DNA from: an uncultured Clostridia bacterium
GTDB taxonomy: Bacteria > Bacillota > Clostridia > Christensenellales > Borkfalkiaceae
Length of the DNA stretch: 8,207 nucleotides
Direction of reading: 5' to 3'
NCBI GenBank assembly: GCA_947629225.1
Contig: CANRCY010000059.1
Location: 1 to 8,207, forward strand
Shown: piece by piece, positions 1-6,095 of the stretch
Position numbering within the stretch: the stretch's first letter is position 1
Layout of the letters: the number at the start of each line of letters is the position of its first letter
Notes under the pieces: generated by a model
Seen by the model: the letters and a program-made list of their open reading frames with translations, nothing else
Told to the model about the DNA's origin: nothing
The model's database searches: none
Made by a program: the position numbers and the translations under genes

Positions 1-517
1 TGCCCTTCTTTTCGGCAACTTTTGCCTCTTTTTCGGCTTTGCGGGCGGCTTCCGCCTGCTCGCGCGCGATCTGCGTCGGACCCTTTGCGTCCGTCTGCGC
101 GATGAGCTCTTTATCCATTTTGATGTAGGACTTGCCCGACTGCAAGCTCCCCGTTTCCAAAATGACGGTGTTGTCGTCGCACACTTCCACGACGATGCCG
201 CAAATGCCGCCTGCCGTTTTGACTTTGTTGCCGGGCGCGAGCGCTTCGAGCTGTTCGGTATATTCCTTCTGCCGCTCTTTGTTCTTTCTGTTCGAGAAGA
301 GCATCCAAACGACAAAGCCCACCGCGAGCACGCCGAGCAAAACAAACAGGACCCAATTGGGAATGCCGCCCGCGGGGTCGGTTTTATTGTTGTTATTTTC
401 CTCGGTAGGCGGAGTCGTTCCCTCTTCTTCTGCAAGCTGCTGATTTTCTTCTTCGAGAACGAGCGTTTCGCCGTTATAGACGAGCTCGTATTCGTCCGAC
501 CAATTAAAAAGTTTCAT
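1..517 (-). CDS. yajC: YajC, preprotein translocase accessory subunit (C-terminus cut by window edge)
   Basis: YajC is a small membrane protein that associates with SecDF at the Sec translocon. I translated this frame by hand: it opens at ATG (517-515) and stays open to the window edge, giving at least 172 residues. A good ribosome binding site, AAGGAG, lies about 7 nt before the start. Residues 1-50 are an acidic, Asn/Glu-rich stretch. Residues 53-74 are one hydrophobic membrane segment, followed by the basic residues RKNKERQKEY and the YajC core with PGNKVKTAGGICGIV (95-109). After the core comes a charged Ala/Glu/Lys stretch likely to be helical (about 150-172). Typical YajC proteins are near 90-110 residues with the membrane segment close to the N-terminus, so both ends here are extended. 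It follows tgt by 108 nt in the usual queA-tgt-yajC order. The core motif and context make the family call firm. Confidence 0.88.
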   Translation of the reverse strand, partial: MKLFNWSDEYELVYNGETLVLEEENQQLAEEEGTTPPTEENNNNKTDPAGGIPNWVLFVLLGVLAVGFVVWMLFSNRKNKERQKEYTEQLEALAPGNKVKTAGGICGIVVEVCDDNTVILETGSLQSGKSYIKMDKELIAQTDAKGPTQIAREQAEAARKAEKEAKVAEKKG

Positions 518-545
518 GTTGCCATCTCCTTTTTCTCTTGTACCC

Positions 546-574
546 ATGATACTTGCTTTTGTCTTTTTTTGCAA
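546..574 (-). promoter_or_regulatory. Possible SigA-type promoter for yajC
   Basis: On the minus strand, TTGCAA (574-569) and TATCAT (551-546) are separated by exactly 17 nt. The -10 matches TATAAT at five of six bases; the -35 is weaker at four of six. It lies in the 108-nt gap between tgt and yajC, about 29 nt before the yajC start, in an AT-rich stretch. The spacing is ideal, but in AT-rich DNA a match of this quality can occur by chance. Confidence 0.4.
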
Positions 575-625
575 GCGTTTTTTGGATTTTTTTCCCTTTT
601 TATGAAAAAATTCTCTTTCGGCGGC

Positions 626-1754
626 TCAATCTTGTTCCCCGAGCGACTGTTTGCGGTAGAATTCCCTTGCGTAATCCTTCACATATCCGCCGAGGATACT
701 CTCCCGCAAGCCATGCATGAGTTTATGCAAATATGCGATGTTGTGCAGGGATAGAAGCATCGCGCCCGTCATCTCCCCCACGTTGACCATGTGGCGGAGA
801 TATGCCTTGGTGTAGTGTTTGCAACAGTAGCAGTCGCAGTCGGGGTCGAGCGGGGTGAAGTCTTCCTTATATTTGCCGTTGCGGACGACCACCTTCCCGC
901 GGGAAGTGAGCGCCGTGCCGTTGCGGGCGACGCGGGTCGCGAGCACGCAGTCGAACATGTCGATCCCCCTCATCACGCCCTCTACGAGGCAATCGGGCGA
1001 GCCGACCCCCATGAGATAGCGGGGAACGTCCGTCGGCAGTTTGGGCTGTAAAAAGTCGAGAAGCTCGTACATGCGCGCTTTCGGCTCCCCCACCGAGAGC
1101 CCGCCGATCGCAATGCCGCGCGTGACGAAGGGCAGACAGCGGTTTAAGCTCTCTTCGCGCAAGTCTTCGTAAAAGTTCCCCTGCACGATGGGAAAGAGCG
1201 CCTGTTTGGGATTTTCGTGCGCCCTGTAACAGCGTTCGAGCCACTTCGCCGTGCGCTCCATCGCCGCCCGCGCCTGCTCGTGCGTGTAGCCGTATTCGCT
1301 GCACTGGTCGAACGCCATCATGATATCCGAGCCCAAATTGTGCTGGATCTGCATCGCCTTTTCGGGCGTGAAGGTGTGATAGCTGCCGTCTACATGGGAG
1401 GAAAAGGTGACGCCGTCGTCGGTGATCTTGTTGAGCGCGGCAAGGGAAAAGACCTGAAAACCGCCGCTGTCGGTGAGAATGGGTCTGTCCCAATTCATGA
1501 ATTGATGCAAGCCCCGCCCGCGCGATGAGCTCGTCGCCGGGGCGCATGTACAGGTGATAGGTGTTGGAGAGAATGATCTGCGAACCGATCTCTTTGAGGG
1601 TATCGGGCAGGACCCCTTTGACCGTGGCTTGGGTGCCGACGGGCATGTAGACGGGGGTCTCTATGTCTCCGTGCGGGGTATGGAAGACGCCCGCGCGCGC
1701 CCCCGTTTCGGGGTCGGTCTTTAAGAGTTCAAATGAAAAATATTCGTCTTTCAT
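626..1754 (-). CDS. tgt: Queuine/preQ1 tRNA-guanine transglycosylase, interrupted by a frameshift
   Basis: Tgt exchanges the wobble guanine of tRNAs with GUN anticodons for preQ1, the step before QueA. The gene lies in two frames. Residues 1-81 (start ATG 1754-1752) carry the family's N-terminus, with ETPVYMPVGTQATVKG and SNTYHLYMRPGDELIARAG. The frame then changes near 1512-1515, and the second frame continues LHQFMNWDRPILTDSGGFQ to the stop at 626-628. Ignoring one base, the joined product is 375 residues, a normal length. All key parts are present in reconstructed numbering: Asp95 in DSGGFQ, nucleophile Asp268 in GIDMFDC, and zinc ligands Cys306, Cys308, Cys311 and His337. The unshifted first frame would run on to a 295-residue protein with a meaningless C-terminus. 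The start has no strong ribosome binding site, but the N-terminus aligns with the family from memory. Everything except one or two bases looks intact, so a sequencing or assembly indel is as likely as a real mutation. Confidence 0.9.
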
Positions 1755-1803
1755 AGCGCGTTTTTCTTAAAAAATTTTTCTTTTCCTTTTTATTTTTATA
1801 TAA

Positions 1804-1835
1804 TTCTTTGAAAAAGTCAAGTTGTTTTCAAAGAA
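1804..1835. promoter_or_regulatory. Inverted repeat in the divergent tgt / esterase intergenic region (operator candidate)
   Basis: An 11-bp perfect inverted repeat, TTCTTTGAAAA (1804-1814) and TTTTCAAAGAA (1825-1835), is separated by 10 nt. On the minus strand a TTGACT hexamer (1820-1815), a possible -35 for tgt, sits inside the spacer. A TATAAA follows 14 nt later, which is shorter than the ideal spacing. The repeat ends 26 nt before the -35 of the plus-strand promoter. A shared operator for the two divergent units is possible. So is a hairpin or chance in an AT-rich 163-nt gap, which otherwise holds only the plus-strand promoter. Confidence 0.35.
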
Positions 1836-1861
1836 ATGATGAAAATTTTTTTCCTTTTTCA

Positions 1862-1890
1862 TTGACAAATGACACTTCCTGCGTTACAAT
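1862..1890 (+). promoter_or_regulatory. SigA/sigma-70-type promoter for the two-gene esterase unit
   Basis: A perfect TTGACA (1862-1867) is followed after 17 nt by TACAAT (1885-1890), which matches the -10 consensus at five of six bases. It lies 27 nt before the start codon of the first lipoprotein gene, and AAAGGAG (1902-1908) is placed 9 nt before that ATG. This is the clearest promoter in the window and suggests substantial vegetative-sigma transcription. Confidence 0.85.
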
Positions 1891-1917
1891 GAAACAAAAA
1901 CAAAGGAGCCGATTTTT

Positions 1918-3360
1918 ATGTTCAAGAAGAAACTTCTTGCCTTATTGCTTGCGGCGGGAATGCTGACGATCCCCTTTGCGGTGAGCTGTGAAAAGACGCC
2001 GCCCGACGACAACGACGACCCCGGACAGCACCTGCCCGACGACAAAGATCCCGATGATAAGGACCCCGATGACAAGGAACCCGACGACGGCGGGCAGGAA
2101 GAGGACGTTTATGCGCTGACCCTTCCCGCGCGCTACCTGCTCGCGACCGCGGAGGGCGCGAAGACCGTGGACGCAGACGCGGCGCTCACGCGCAACGGAG
2201 AGGCGTTCGACGGGGAAATCGCCTATACGGTCGCAGATACGGGCATTGCCTCCGTCTCGGACGGGACGCTCACGGCGATCACCGCGGGCAAGACGACCCT
2301 CACCGCGACCTATACCCCCGAAAAGGGAGAGCCCGTGACGGCGACCGCGGCGGTGGAAGTGCTCGCGGAGACGACCGCAAAGGCAGTGAACGACTTCGAA
2401 GAAGAGAGTTTGAACCTTTTGGGCAGAACGTACTTCACCCAAAAGCATTTCCAGCTCGATAACCCCTGCACGGGATTCGAGGTCGCCTTCTTCGGCACCG
2501 AGCTCAGCGTGAAATTTTACAGGGGAGACGGCAGAGTTGCGGTCTACCTCGACGGGTCGGAGGAATCGGTCCTGCTCGACGTTACCAAGGACACGACGCT
2601 CAAAGTAGCGGAAGGGCTCGAAGAGGGCATACACGTTGTGCGCTTGATAAAAGCCATGGGACCTTCGTTCGGCAATCTCCAGCTCGAAACTTCCCCCATT
2701 TCGACGGACGGCGTTTTCCTCACCGCCCCCGAAAGACCCGAACTCAAAATCGAATTCGTCGGCGATTCCATTACGGCGGGCATCGGCGCTTCGGGAACGC
2801 CTTCCGAATCTTCGCCCACCGTGCAAAACTCCAACTGCACCAATTCTTACGCCTACCTCACCGCGCAAAACCTCGGCGCGGATTACTCCATCGTCGCCCT
2901 TTCGGGTATCTGTGCAAAATTCCTACCGTCGACAGCGTCCGTCTGTATGTACGACAAATACACGAAAGGCGGCATGAACGGCGGCGGGGACTATGACTTT
3001 ACCCAATTCGACGCGGACTTCGTGGTGCTCGCCCTCGGCGAAAACGACATGTGGCTTGCAACCTCTCACCCCGATTACAGCGTGGAGCTCTTCCGCAAGG
3101 ATTACGCCGACATGCTGCGGCTCATCCGCGAAAAGCGCCCGAACGCGCACATCGTGTGCATTTACGGCATGATGGGAGCTTCTTCGACCACGGAAGCCGA
3201 ACAGACGATCACGGGAGCGATCGAGGACACGGGAGACGAGAACATTTCCCATGTGAAGATGACGCAAAACGTTGCGGGCGCGCACCTCCACCCGAGCGCC
3301 GCCGCGCACAAACAGACGGCAAAGAAACTCACCAAGCACATCCAATCGTATTTGAATTAA
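1918..3360 (+). CDS. Secreted SGNH/GDSL esterase lipoprotein, CE2-like, with bacterial Ig-like domain
   Basis: This is a probable surface-anchored carbohydrate esterase (480 residues). Residues 1-23 form a lipoprotein signal peptide with the modified cysteine at Cys24 (AVSC). Residues 25-62 are an acidic linker containing four PDDK-like units. About 65-150 resemble a bacterial Ig-like group 2 domain (TGIASVSDGTLTAITAGKTT). About 160-272 look like the N-terminal beta-sandwich of carbohydrate esterase family 2 (LGRTYF, GLEEGIHVVRLIK). The catalytic part, 275-480, has GDS with nucleophile Ser284 (EFVGDSITAG), a GEND block (374-377) and catalytic His458 in HLHPS. The usual acidic residue two positions before that histidine is absent, so a Ser-His dyad is likely. 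CE2 enzymes remove acetyl groups from xylan and other polysaccharides, but the substrate here is not shown by the sequence. The gene starts a two-gene unit with its paralog 10 nt downstream and has its own strong promoter. Confidence 0.85.
   Translation: MFKKKLLALLLAAGMLTIPFAVSCEKTPPDDNDDPGQHLPDDKDPDDKDPDDKEPDDGGQEEDVYALTLPARYLLATAEGAKTVDADAALTRNGEAFDGEIAYTVADTGIASVSDGTLTAITAGKTTLTATYTPEKGEPVTATAAVEVLAETTAKAVNDFEEESLNLLGRTYFTQKHFQLDNPCTGFEVAFFGTELSVKFYRGDGRVAVYLDGSEESVLLDVTKDTTLKVAEGLEEGIHVVRLIKAMGPSFGNLQLETSPISTDGVFLTAPERPELKIEFVGDSITAGIGASGTPSESSPTVQNSNCTNSYAYLTAQNLGADYSIVALSGICAKFLPSTASVCMYDKYTKGGMNGGGDYDFTQFDADFVVLALGENDMWLATSHPDYSVELFRKDYADMLRLIREKRPNAHIVCIYGMMGASSTTEAEQTITGAIEDTGDENISHVKMTQNVAGAHLHPSAAAHKQTAKKLTKHIQSYLN
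2035..2094 (+). repeat. 15-bp tandem repeat encoding PDDKD-type units in the lipoprotein linker
   Basis: Four in-frame 15-bp units encode residues 40-59 (PDDKD, PDDKD, PDDKE, PDDGG). They differ by synonymous changes (GAC/GAT, AAA/AAG). This forms a flexible acidic spacer between the lipid anchor and the Ig-like domain. Such tandem repeats can change in copy number by slippage, which would alter how far the enzyme extends from the membrane. Confidence 0.75.
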
Positions 3361-3370
3361 AGGAGACGCT

Positions 3371-4474
3371 ATGAAAAAGAAACTCTTTCCGATAATCGCG
3401 CTCGTCTTTTCGTGCGGGCTGCTCTTTGCTGGCTGTAACAAGACGCCCGATACGCCCCCTCCCGACGAACCCACTTCAATCGAGGGGCTCGAAGTAGTCT
3501 CGGACGAGGAGATCAACACGTTCGAAAGCGACGCGCTCAGGCTGTTCGGCAGGACCTATCTTCTGAAGAATGAGCTCTGCCTCGACAACGCCGCCACGGG
3601 CTTCGAGGCGACCTTCTACGGCACCCGCTTCGAGGCGGAGATGACCCCCATGACCGACGCGCTCTATTACCGCGTATTCGTCGACGGGGACGAAGAGGGC
3701 ACCAAAAAGCACTTCTTGGGCAACCGCAGTTATGTGCTCGCAAAGGACCTCGAAGAGGGCGTGCATACCATTCGGCTCGTAAAGTCCACCAGCTCGCAGA
3801 ACGGCGTTGTGCATGTGACAAAACTCAAAACGGACGGCAAGTTCCTCCGTCCCGAGAAAAAAGACAGGGTGCGCATCGAATTCGTGGGCGACTCGATCAC
3901 CGTGGGCGCGGGGCTCTACGGAAAGGCGGGAGACCCGTGCGCCGTGGAAAATTCGGACGCCGCCAAGTGCTATGCCTACCTCGCCGCACAGGCGCTCGAC
4001 GCAGATTATTCCATCGTGGCGACCGAGGGCATTTGCGTGAAAAAGACGATCGGCTGGCTCACGATCAACATGATGGAGATGTATGAGCAGCTCTCCTCGG
4101 TGACAACGGGGAAATATTCCTACCCCGAAGAGACGCACGACGTGGTCGTGATCGGGCTCGGCACGAACGACGGCTACGCGATGAGCGGAGACAGCACCTA
4201 TACGCAGGAGCTGTTTGCGGAGGACTACGGCGCGCTCATCGACCTCGTCCGTTCCAAAAACCCGCACGCAAAGATCGTATGCGTTTACGGCATGATGGGC
4301 GTGAATTCGTCCATCGAGAACGGCATTAAAGCCGCGATCGAAGGGAAGAACGACGAGAGGATCACCTACCTCAGGCTTCCCACCGAACAGAAGGGCGCGG
4401 ATACCCACCCTTCCCTCGAAGGGGCAAAACAGCAGGGCGAAGTGCTGCTTGCGTACCTCAACGAAATTTTATAA
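3371..4474 (+). CDS. Secreted SGNH/GDSL esterase lipoprotein, CE2-like, paralog without Ig-like domain
   Basis: This 367-residue paralog of the preceding gene is also a probable polysaccharide deacetylase at the cell surface. The signal peptide ends in a good lipobox, LFAGC (Cys22), followed by a short Pro/Asp linker. About 48-165 match the CE2-type beta-sandwich (LFGRTYLL, DLEEGVHTIRLVKST). About 168-367 are the SGNH hydrolase part: nucleophile Ser175 in EFVGDSITVG, a GTND block (264-267) and ADTHPS with His346. Asp344 lies two residues before the histidine, so a full Ser-His-Asp triad is possible here, unlike in its neighbour. The ribosome binding site AAAGGAG (3359-3365) overlaps the upstream stop codon, so the two genes are co-transcribed and probably translationally coupled. 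A strong terminator follows 14 nt after the stop. The two proteins share the same blocks (EFVGDSIT, ADYSIVA, YGMMG) but have clearly diverged, which suggests an old tandem duplication and different substrates. Confidence 0.85.
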   Translation: MKKKLFPIIALVFSCGLLFAGCNKTPDTPPPDEPTSIEGLEVVSDEEINTFESDALRLFGRTYLLKNELCLDNAATGFEATFYGTRFEAEMTPMTDALYYRVFVDGDEEGTKKHFLGNRSYVLAKDLEEGVHTIRLVKSTSSQNGVVHVTKLKTDGKFLRPEKKDRVRIEFVGDSITVGAGLYGKAGDPCAVENSDAAKCYAYLAAQALDADYSIVATEGICVKKTIGWLTINMMEMYEQLSSVTTGKYSYPEETHDVVVIGLGTNDGYAMSGDSTYTQELFAEDYGALIDLVRSKNPHAKIVCVYGMMGVNSSIENGIKAAIEGKNDERITYLRLPTEQKGADTHPSLEGAKQQGEVLLAYLNEIL

Positions 4475-4488
4475 GGACCCAAGGCGTG

Positions 4489-4525
4489 AGCCGCGGCGGC
4501 AATTTGCCGCCGCGGCTGTTTTTTT
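4489..4525 (+). terminator. Rho-independent terminator of the esterase unit
   Basis: A 12-bp perfect GC-rich stem, AGCCGCGGCGGC (4489-4500) pairing with 4506-4517, closes a five-base AATTT loop. After one G there is a run of seven T (4519-4525). It begins 14 nt after the stop codon of the second lipoprotein gene. No comparable U-run follows the hairpin on the minus strand, so it should act only on the plus-strand unit. Confidence 0.92.
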
Positions 4526-4557
4526 GTGTTTTTGAAAGAGGGATTGCCCCCACCTGT

Positions 4558-4601
4558 CATGGCTTACGCCATGCCACCCGCCCCCGTAAACGGGGGCAGG
4601 T
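4558..4601. repeat. Two-hairpin palindromic repeat, copy 1
   Basis: Two adjacent hairpins are seen. CATGGC (4558-4563) pairs with GCCATG (4568-4573) around a TTAC loop. GCCCCCGT (4580-4587) pairs with ACGGGGGC (4590-4597). Both are joined by ACCC-type bases and followed by AGGT. A second copy lies at 7988-8031 next to ruvC. No U-run follows on either strand, so this is not a canonical terminator. It lies between the convergent esterase unit and queA. Confidence 0.75.
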
Positions 4602-4605
4602 AGGA

Positions 4606-4809
4606 GAGATTTCTCGATTCCGCTTCGCTCCACTCGAAATGACAGTAGAGGGTGGAGCGGCGCAATTCTGCTCAACAGCCCAGTGGGCTGTGAGCTGCGC
4701 CGCGACAGGAGCGTTGGCAAACGCGACGGGGTTTTGGCGGTCCCTGCCGCCAAAACTTTCGGAAACCCTTTCGGCGCTTCGCGCCACTTTCCCTAAAAGG
4801 GACAGCAAG
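4606..4809. repeat. Long multi-hairpin repeat, copy 1 (204 nt), downstream of queA
   Basis: This element is nearly identical to 5870-6084. It starts with the GAGATTTCTC...TCGAAATGAC core (4606-4643). A series of hairpins follows. The largest is 4657-4703, with GCGGCGCA pairing TGCGCCGC, GCTC pairing GAGC and ACAGCCC pairing GGGCTGT. Then come GCGTT/AACGC (4711-4724), a perfect 10-bp GTTTTGGCGG stem (4731-4756), GGCGC/GCGCC (4773-4785) and TCCCT/AGGGA (4790-4802). It contains no transposase and is probably a dispersed, non-autonomous or structural element. Together with the terminator and the two-hairpin repeat it fills the 368-nt noncoding gap 4475-4842. The last 33 nt before the queA stop show only a weak CTACG/CGTAG pairing. 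Confidence 0.85.
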
Positions 4810-4842
4810 AGAGCGTCCTCGACTACGAAAGAGATGCGTAGC

Positions 4843-5862
4843 TTATAAGAAGAGGCACGCGTCGCCGAAGGAAAAGAACCGATATTTCTCCCTGACCGCT
4901 ACTTCATAGATGTGCAACACTTCCTCGCGGGAGCAAAGGCAACTGACGAGCATTAAAAGGGTGCTCTCGGGCAGGTGGAAATTGGTGATGAGCCCGTCGA
5001 TACACTTCATTTTGTAGGGCGGGTACAGAAAGATTTGCGTTTCTCCCTTGCCCGCTTTGACCGTGCCGTCCTCGTTCGCCACCGTTTCGAGGGTGCGCAC
5101 GGACGTTGTGCCGACCGCGATCACCCGCCTGCCTTCCCGCTTGGCGCGGTTGATTTTTTCCGCCGCCTCTTCGCTCACTTCGTAATATTCGCTGTGCATG
5201 ACGTGCTGTTCGACGTTCTCGACCTTGACGGGGCGGAATGTGCCCAGCCCGACGTGCAACAGGACCTCTACGATCTCCACCCCCATGCCGCGGAGGCGCG
5301 CAAGGAGCTCTTCCGTGAAGTGCAACCCCGCCGTGGGCGCCGCCGCCGAACCGTTTTCTTTGCAATACACCGTTTGGTAGCGGTCGGGGTCTTTGAGCTT
5401 TTCGTGAATGTAGGGGGGAAGCGGCATGGTCCCCGCGCGGGAGAGCACGTCTTCAAAGGCTCCACGGTAGCTGAATTTGACGATCCGTTCGCCCGTTTCG
5501 GTGACGGAGAGGACGGTGAAAGAGAGCTCGTCGTTTACCGTGAGCGTCGCGCCTACCCTGCATTTTTTGCCTGGGCGGACGAGTACTTCCCATTCGTCGA
5601 GCATACGCCGCTTTAAGAGGAGAACTTCTGCCGCGCCGCCGTTTTGCGTGTGCGCATACAGCCGCGCGGGCAACACTTTGGTGCGGTTGACAACGAGAAC
5701 GTCCCCCGCTTTGAGATAGCCGCAAATGTCGCGGAAAACTTTGTGCTCAATTCTCTTTTCGGCTCTGTGATAGACCAAAAGCCGCGACGAATCGCGCGGC
5801 TCTGCGGGTGTTTGGGCGATCAGCTCTTGGGGCAAATCGTAATAAAAGTCAGATGTTTTCAT
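4843..5862 (-). CDS. queA: S-adenosylmethionine:tRNA ribosyltransferase-isomerase QueA
   Basis: QueA transfers and isomerises the ribose of S-adenosylmethionine onto preQ1 in tRNA to give epoxyqueuosine, the step after Tgt, in the cytosol. The 339-residue product has the usual family length. Family stretches are DFYYDLPQELIAQTP (5-19), LVVNRTKVLPARL (56-68), AAAPTAGLHFT (173-183), LGTFRPV (206-212), HVMHSE (220-225), AVGTTSVRTLE (249-259), TQIFLYPPY (275-283) and LITNFHLPEST (291-301). I chose ATG at 5862-5860 because MKTSDFYYDL is the family N-terminus. The frame stays open another 55 codons upstream, to a TTG at 6027, but that stretch only translates the repeat at 5870-6084. No clear Shine-Dalgarno sequence precedes the chosen start, which is odd, since the repeat begins only 7 nt upstream. 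It follows ruvB after 233 nt and now ends facing the inserted esterase unit instead of tgt. Confidence 0.96.
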   Translation of the reverse strand: MKTSDFYYDLPQELIAQTPAEPRDSSRLLVYHRAEKRIEHKVFRDICGYLKAGDVLVVNRTKVLPARLYAHTQNGGAAEVLLLKRRMLDEWEVLVRPGKKCRVGATLTVNDELSFTVLSVTETGERIVKFSYRGAFEDVLSRAGTMPLPPYIHEKLKDPDRYQTVYCKENGSAAAPTAGLHFTEELLARLRGMGVEIVEVLLHVGLGTFRPVKVENVEQHVMHSEYYEVSEEAAEKINRAKREGRRVIAVGTTSVRTLETVANEDGTVKAGKGETQIFLYPPYKMKCIDGLITNFHLPESTLLMLVSCLCSREEVLHIYEVAVREKYRFFSFGDACLFL

Positions 5863-5869
5863 GGTTGTT

Positions 5870-6084
5870 GAGATTTCTCGATTCCGCTTCGCTCCACTCG
5901 AAATGACAGTAGAGGGTGACAGAGGGTGGAGCGGCGCAATTCTGCTCAACAGCCCGGTGGGCTGTGAGCTGCGCCGCGACAGGAGCGTTGGCAAACGCGA
6001 CGGGGTTTTGGCGGTCCCTGCCGCCAAAACTTTCGGAAACCCTTTCGGCGCTTACGCGCCACTTTCCCTAAAAGGGACAGCAAG
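5870..6084. repeat. Long multi-hairpin repeat, copy 2 (215 nt), between ruvB and queA
   Basis: Direct-orientation second copy of 4606-4809. I see three differences: a 10-nt tandem duplication (AGAGGGTGAC, 5911-5920, repeated at 5921), one substitution (G5956) in the loop of the largest hairpin (5931-5977), and one extra base in the loop of the GGCGC/GCGCC hairpin (6047-6060). Every stem is preserved, including the perfect 10-bp stem at 6005-6030. The element fills almost the entire ruvB-queA gap (5863-6095), ending 11 nt from the ruvB stop on one side and 7 nt from the queA start on the other. In minus-strand mRNA it would form the whole 5' leader of queA. Confidence 0.87.
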
Positions 6085-6095
6085 GAAAAATGAGG

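Noticed and set aside
550..600. Terminator after tgt formed by CTTGC...GCAAG with T-rich flanks
   Set aside because: The stem is only five base pairs with a long loop, and the T-runs are on the strand opposite to tgt transcription.
1942..2868. 308-codon open frame on the minus strand, antisense to the first esterase gene
   Set aside because: Low-complexity Arg/Gly/Glu-rich translation with no recognisable motif; it mirrors a well-supported gene with signal peptide and catalytic blocks on the plus strand.
3476..4408. 310-codon open frame on the minus strand, antisense to the second esterase gene
   Set aside because: Shadow of a GC-rich coding region; the translation has no family features and no start signal.
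4486..4848. 120-codon plus-strand frame after the esterase terminator
   Set aside because: It covers the terminator and repeats only, with no coding signature.
5863..6027. N-terminal extension of queA by 55 codons from a TTG
   Set aside because: It translates the long repeat; the same peptide start occurs at the other copy without any gene behind it. Kept only as a finding because no ribosome binding site is seen at the normal start.
4606..6084. Composite transposon carrying queA
   Set aside because: The repeats have no transposase and no clear terminal inverted repeats or target duplications, and queA lies in its normal operon position after ruvB.
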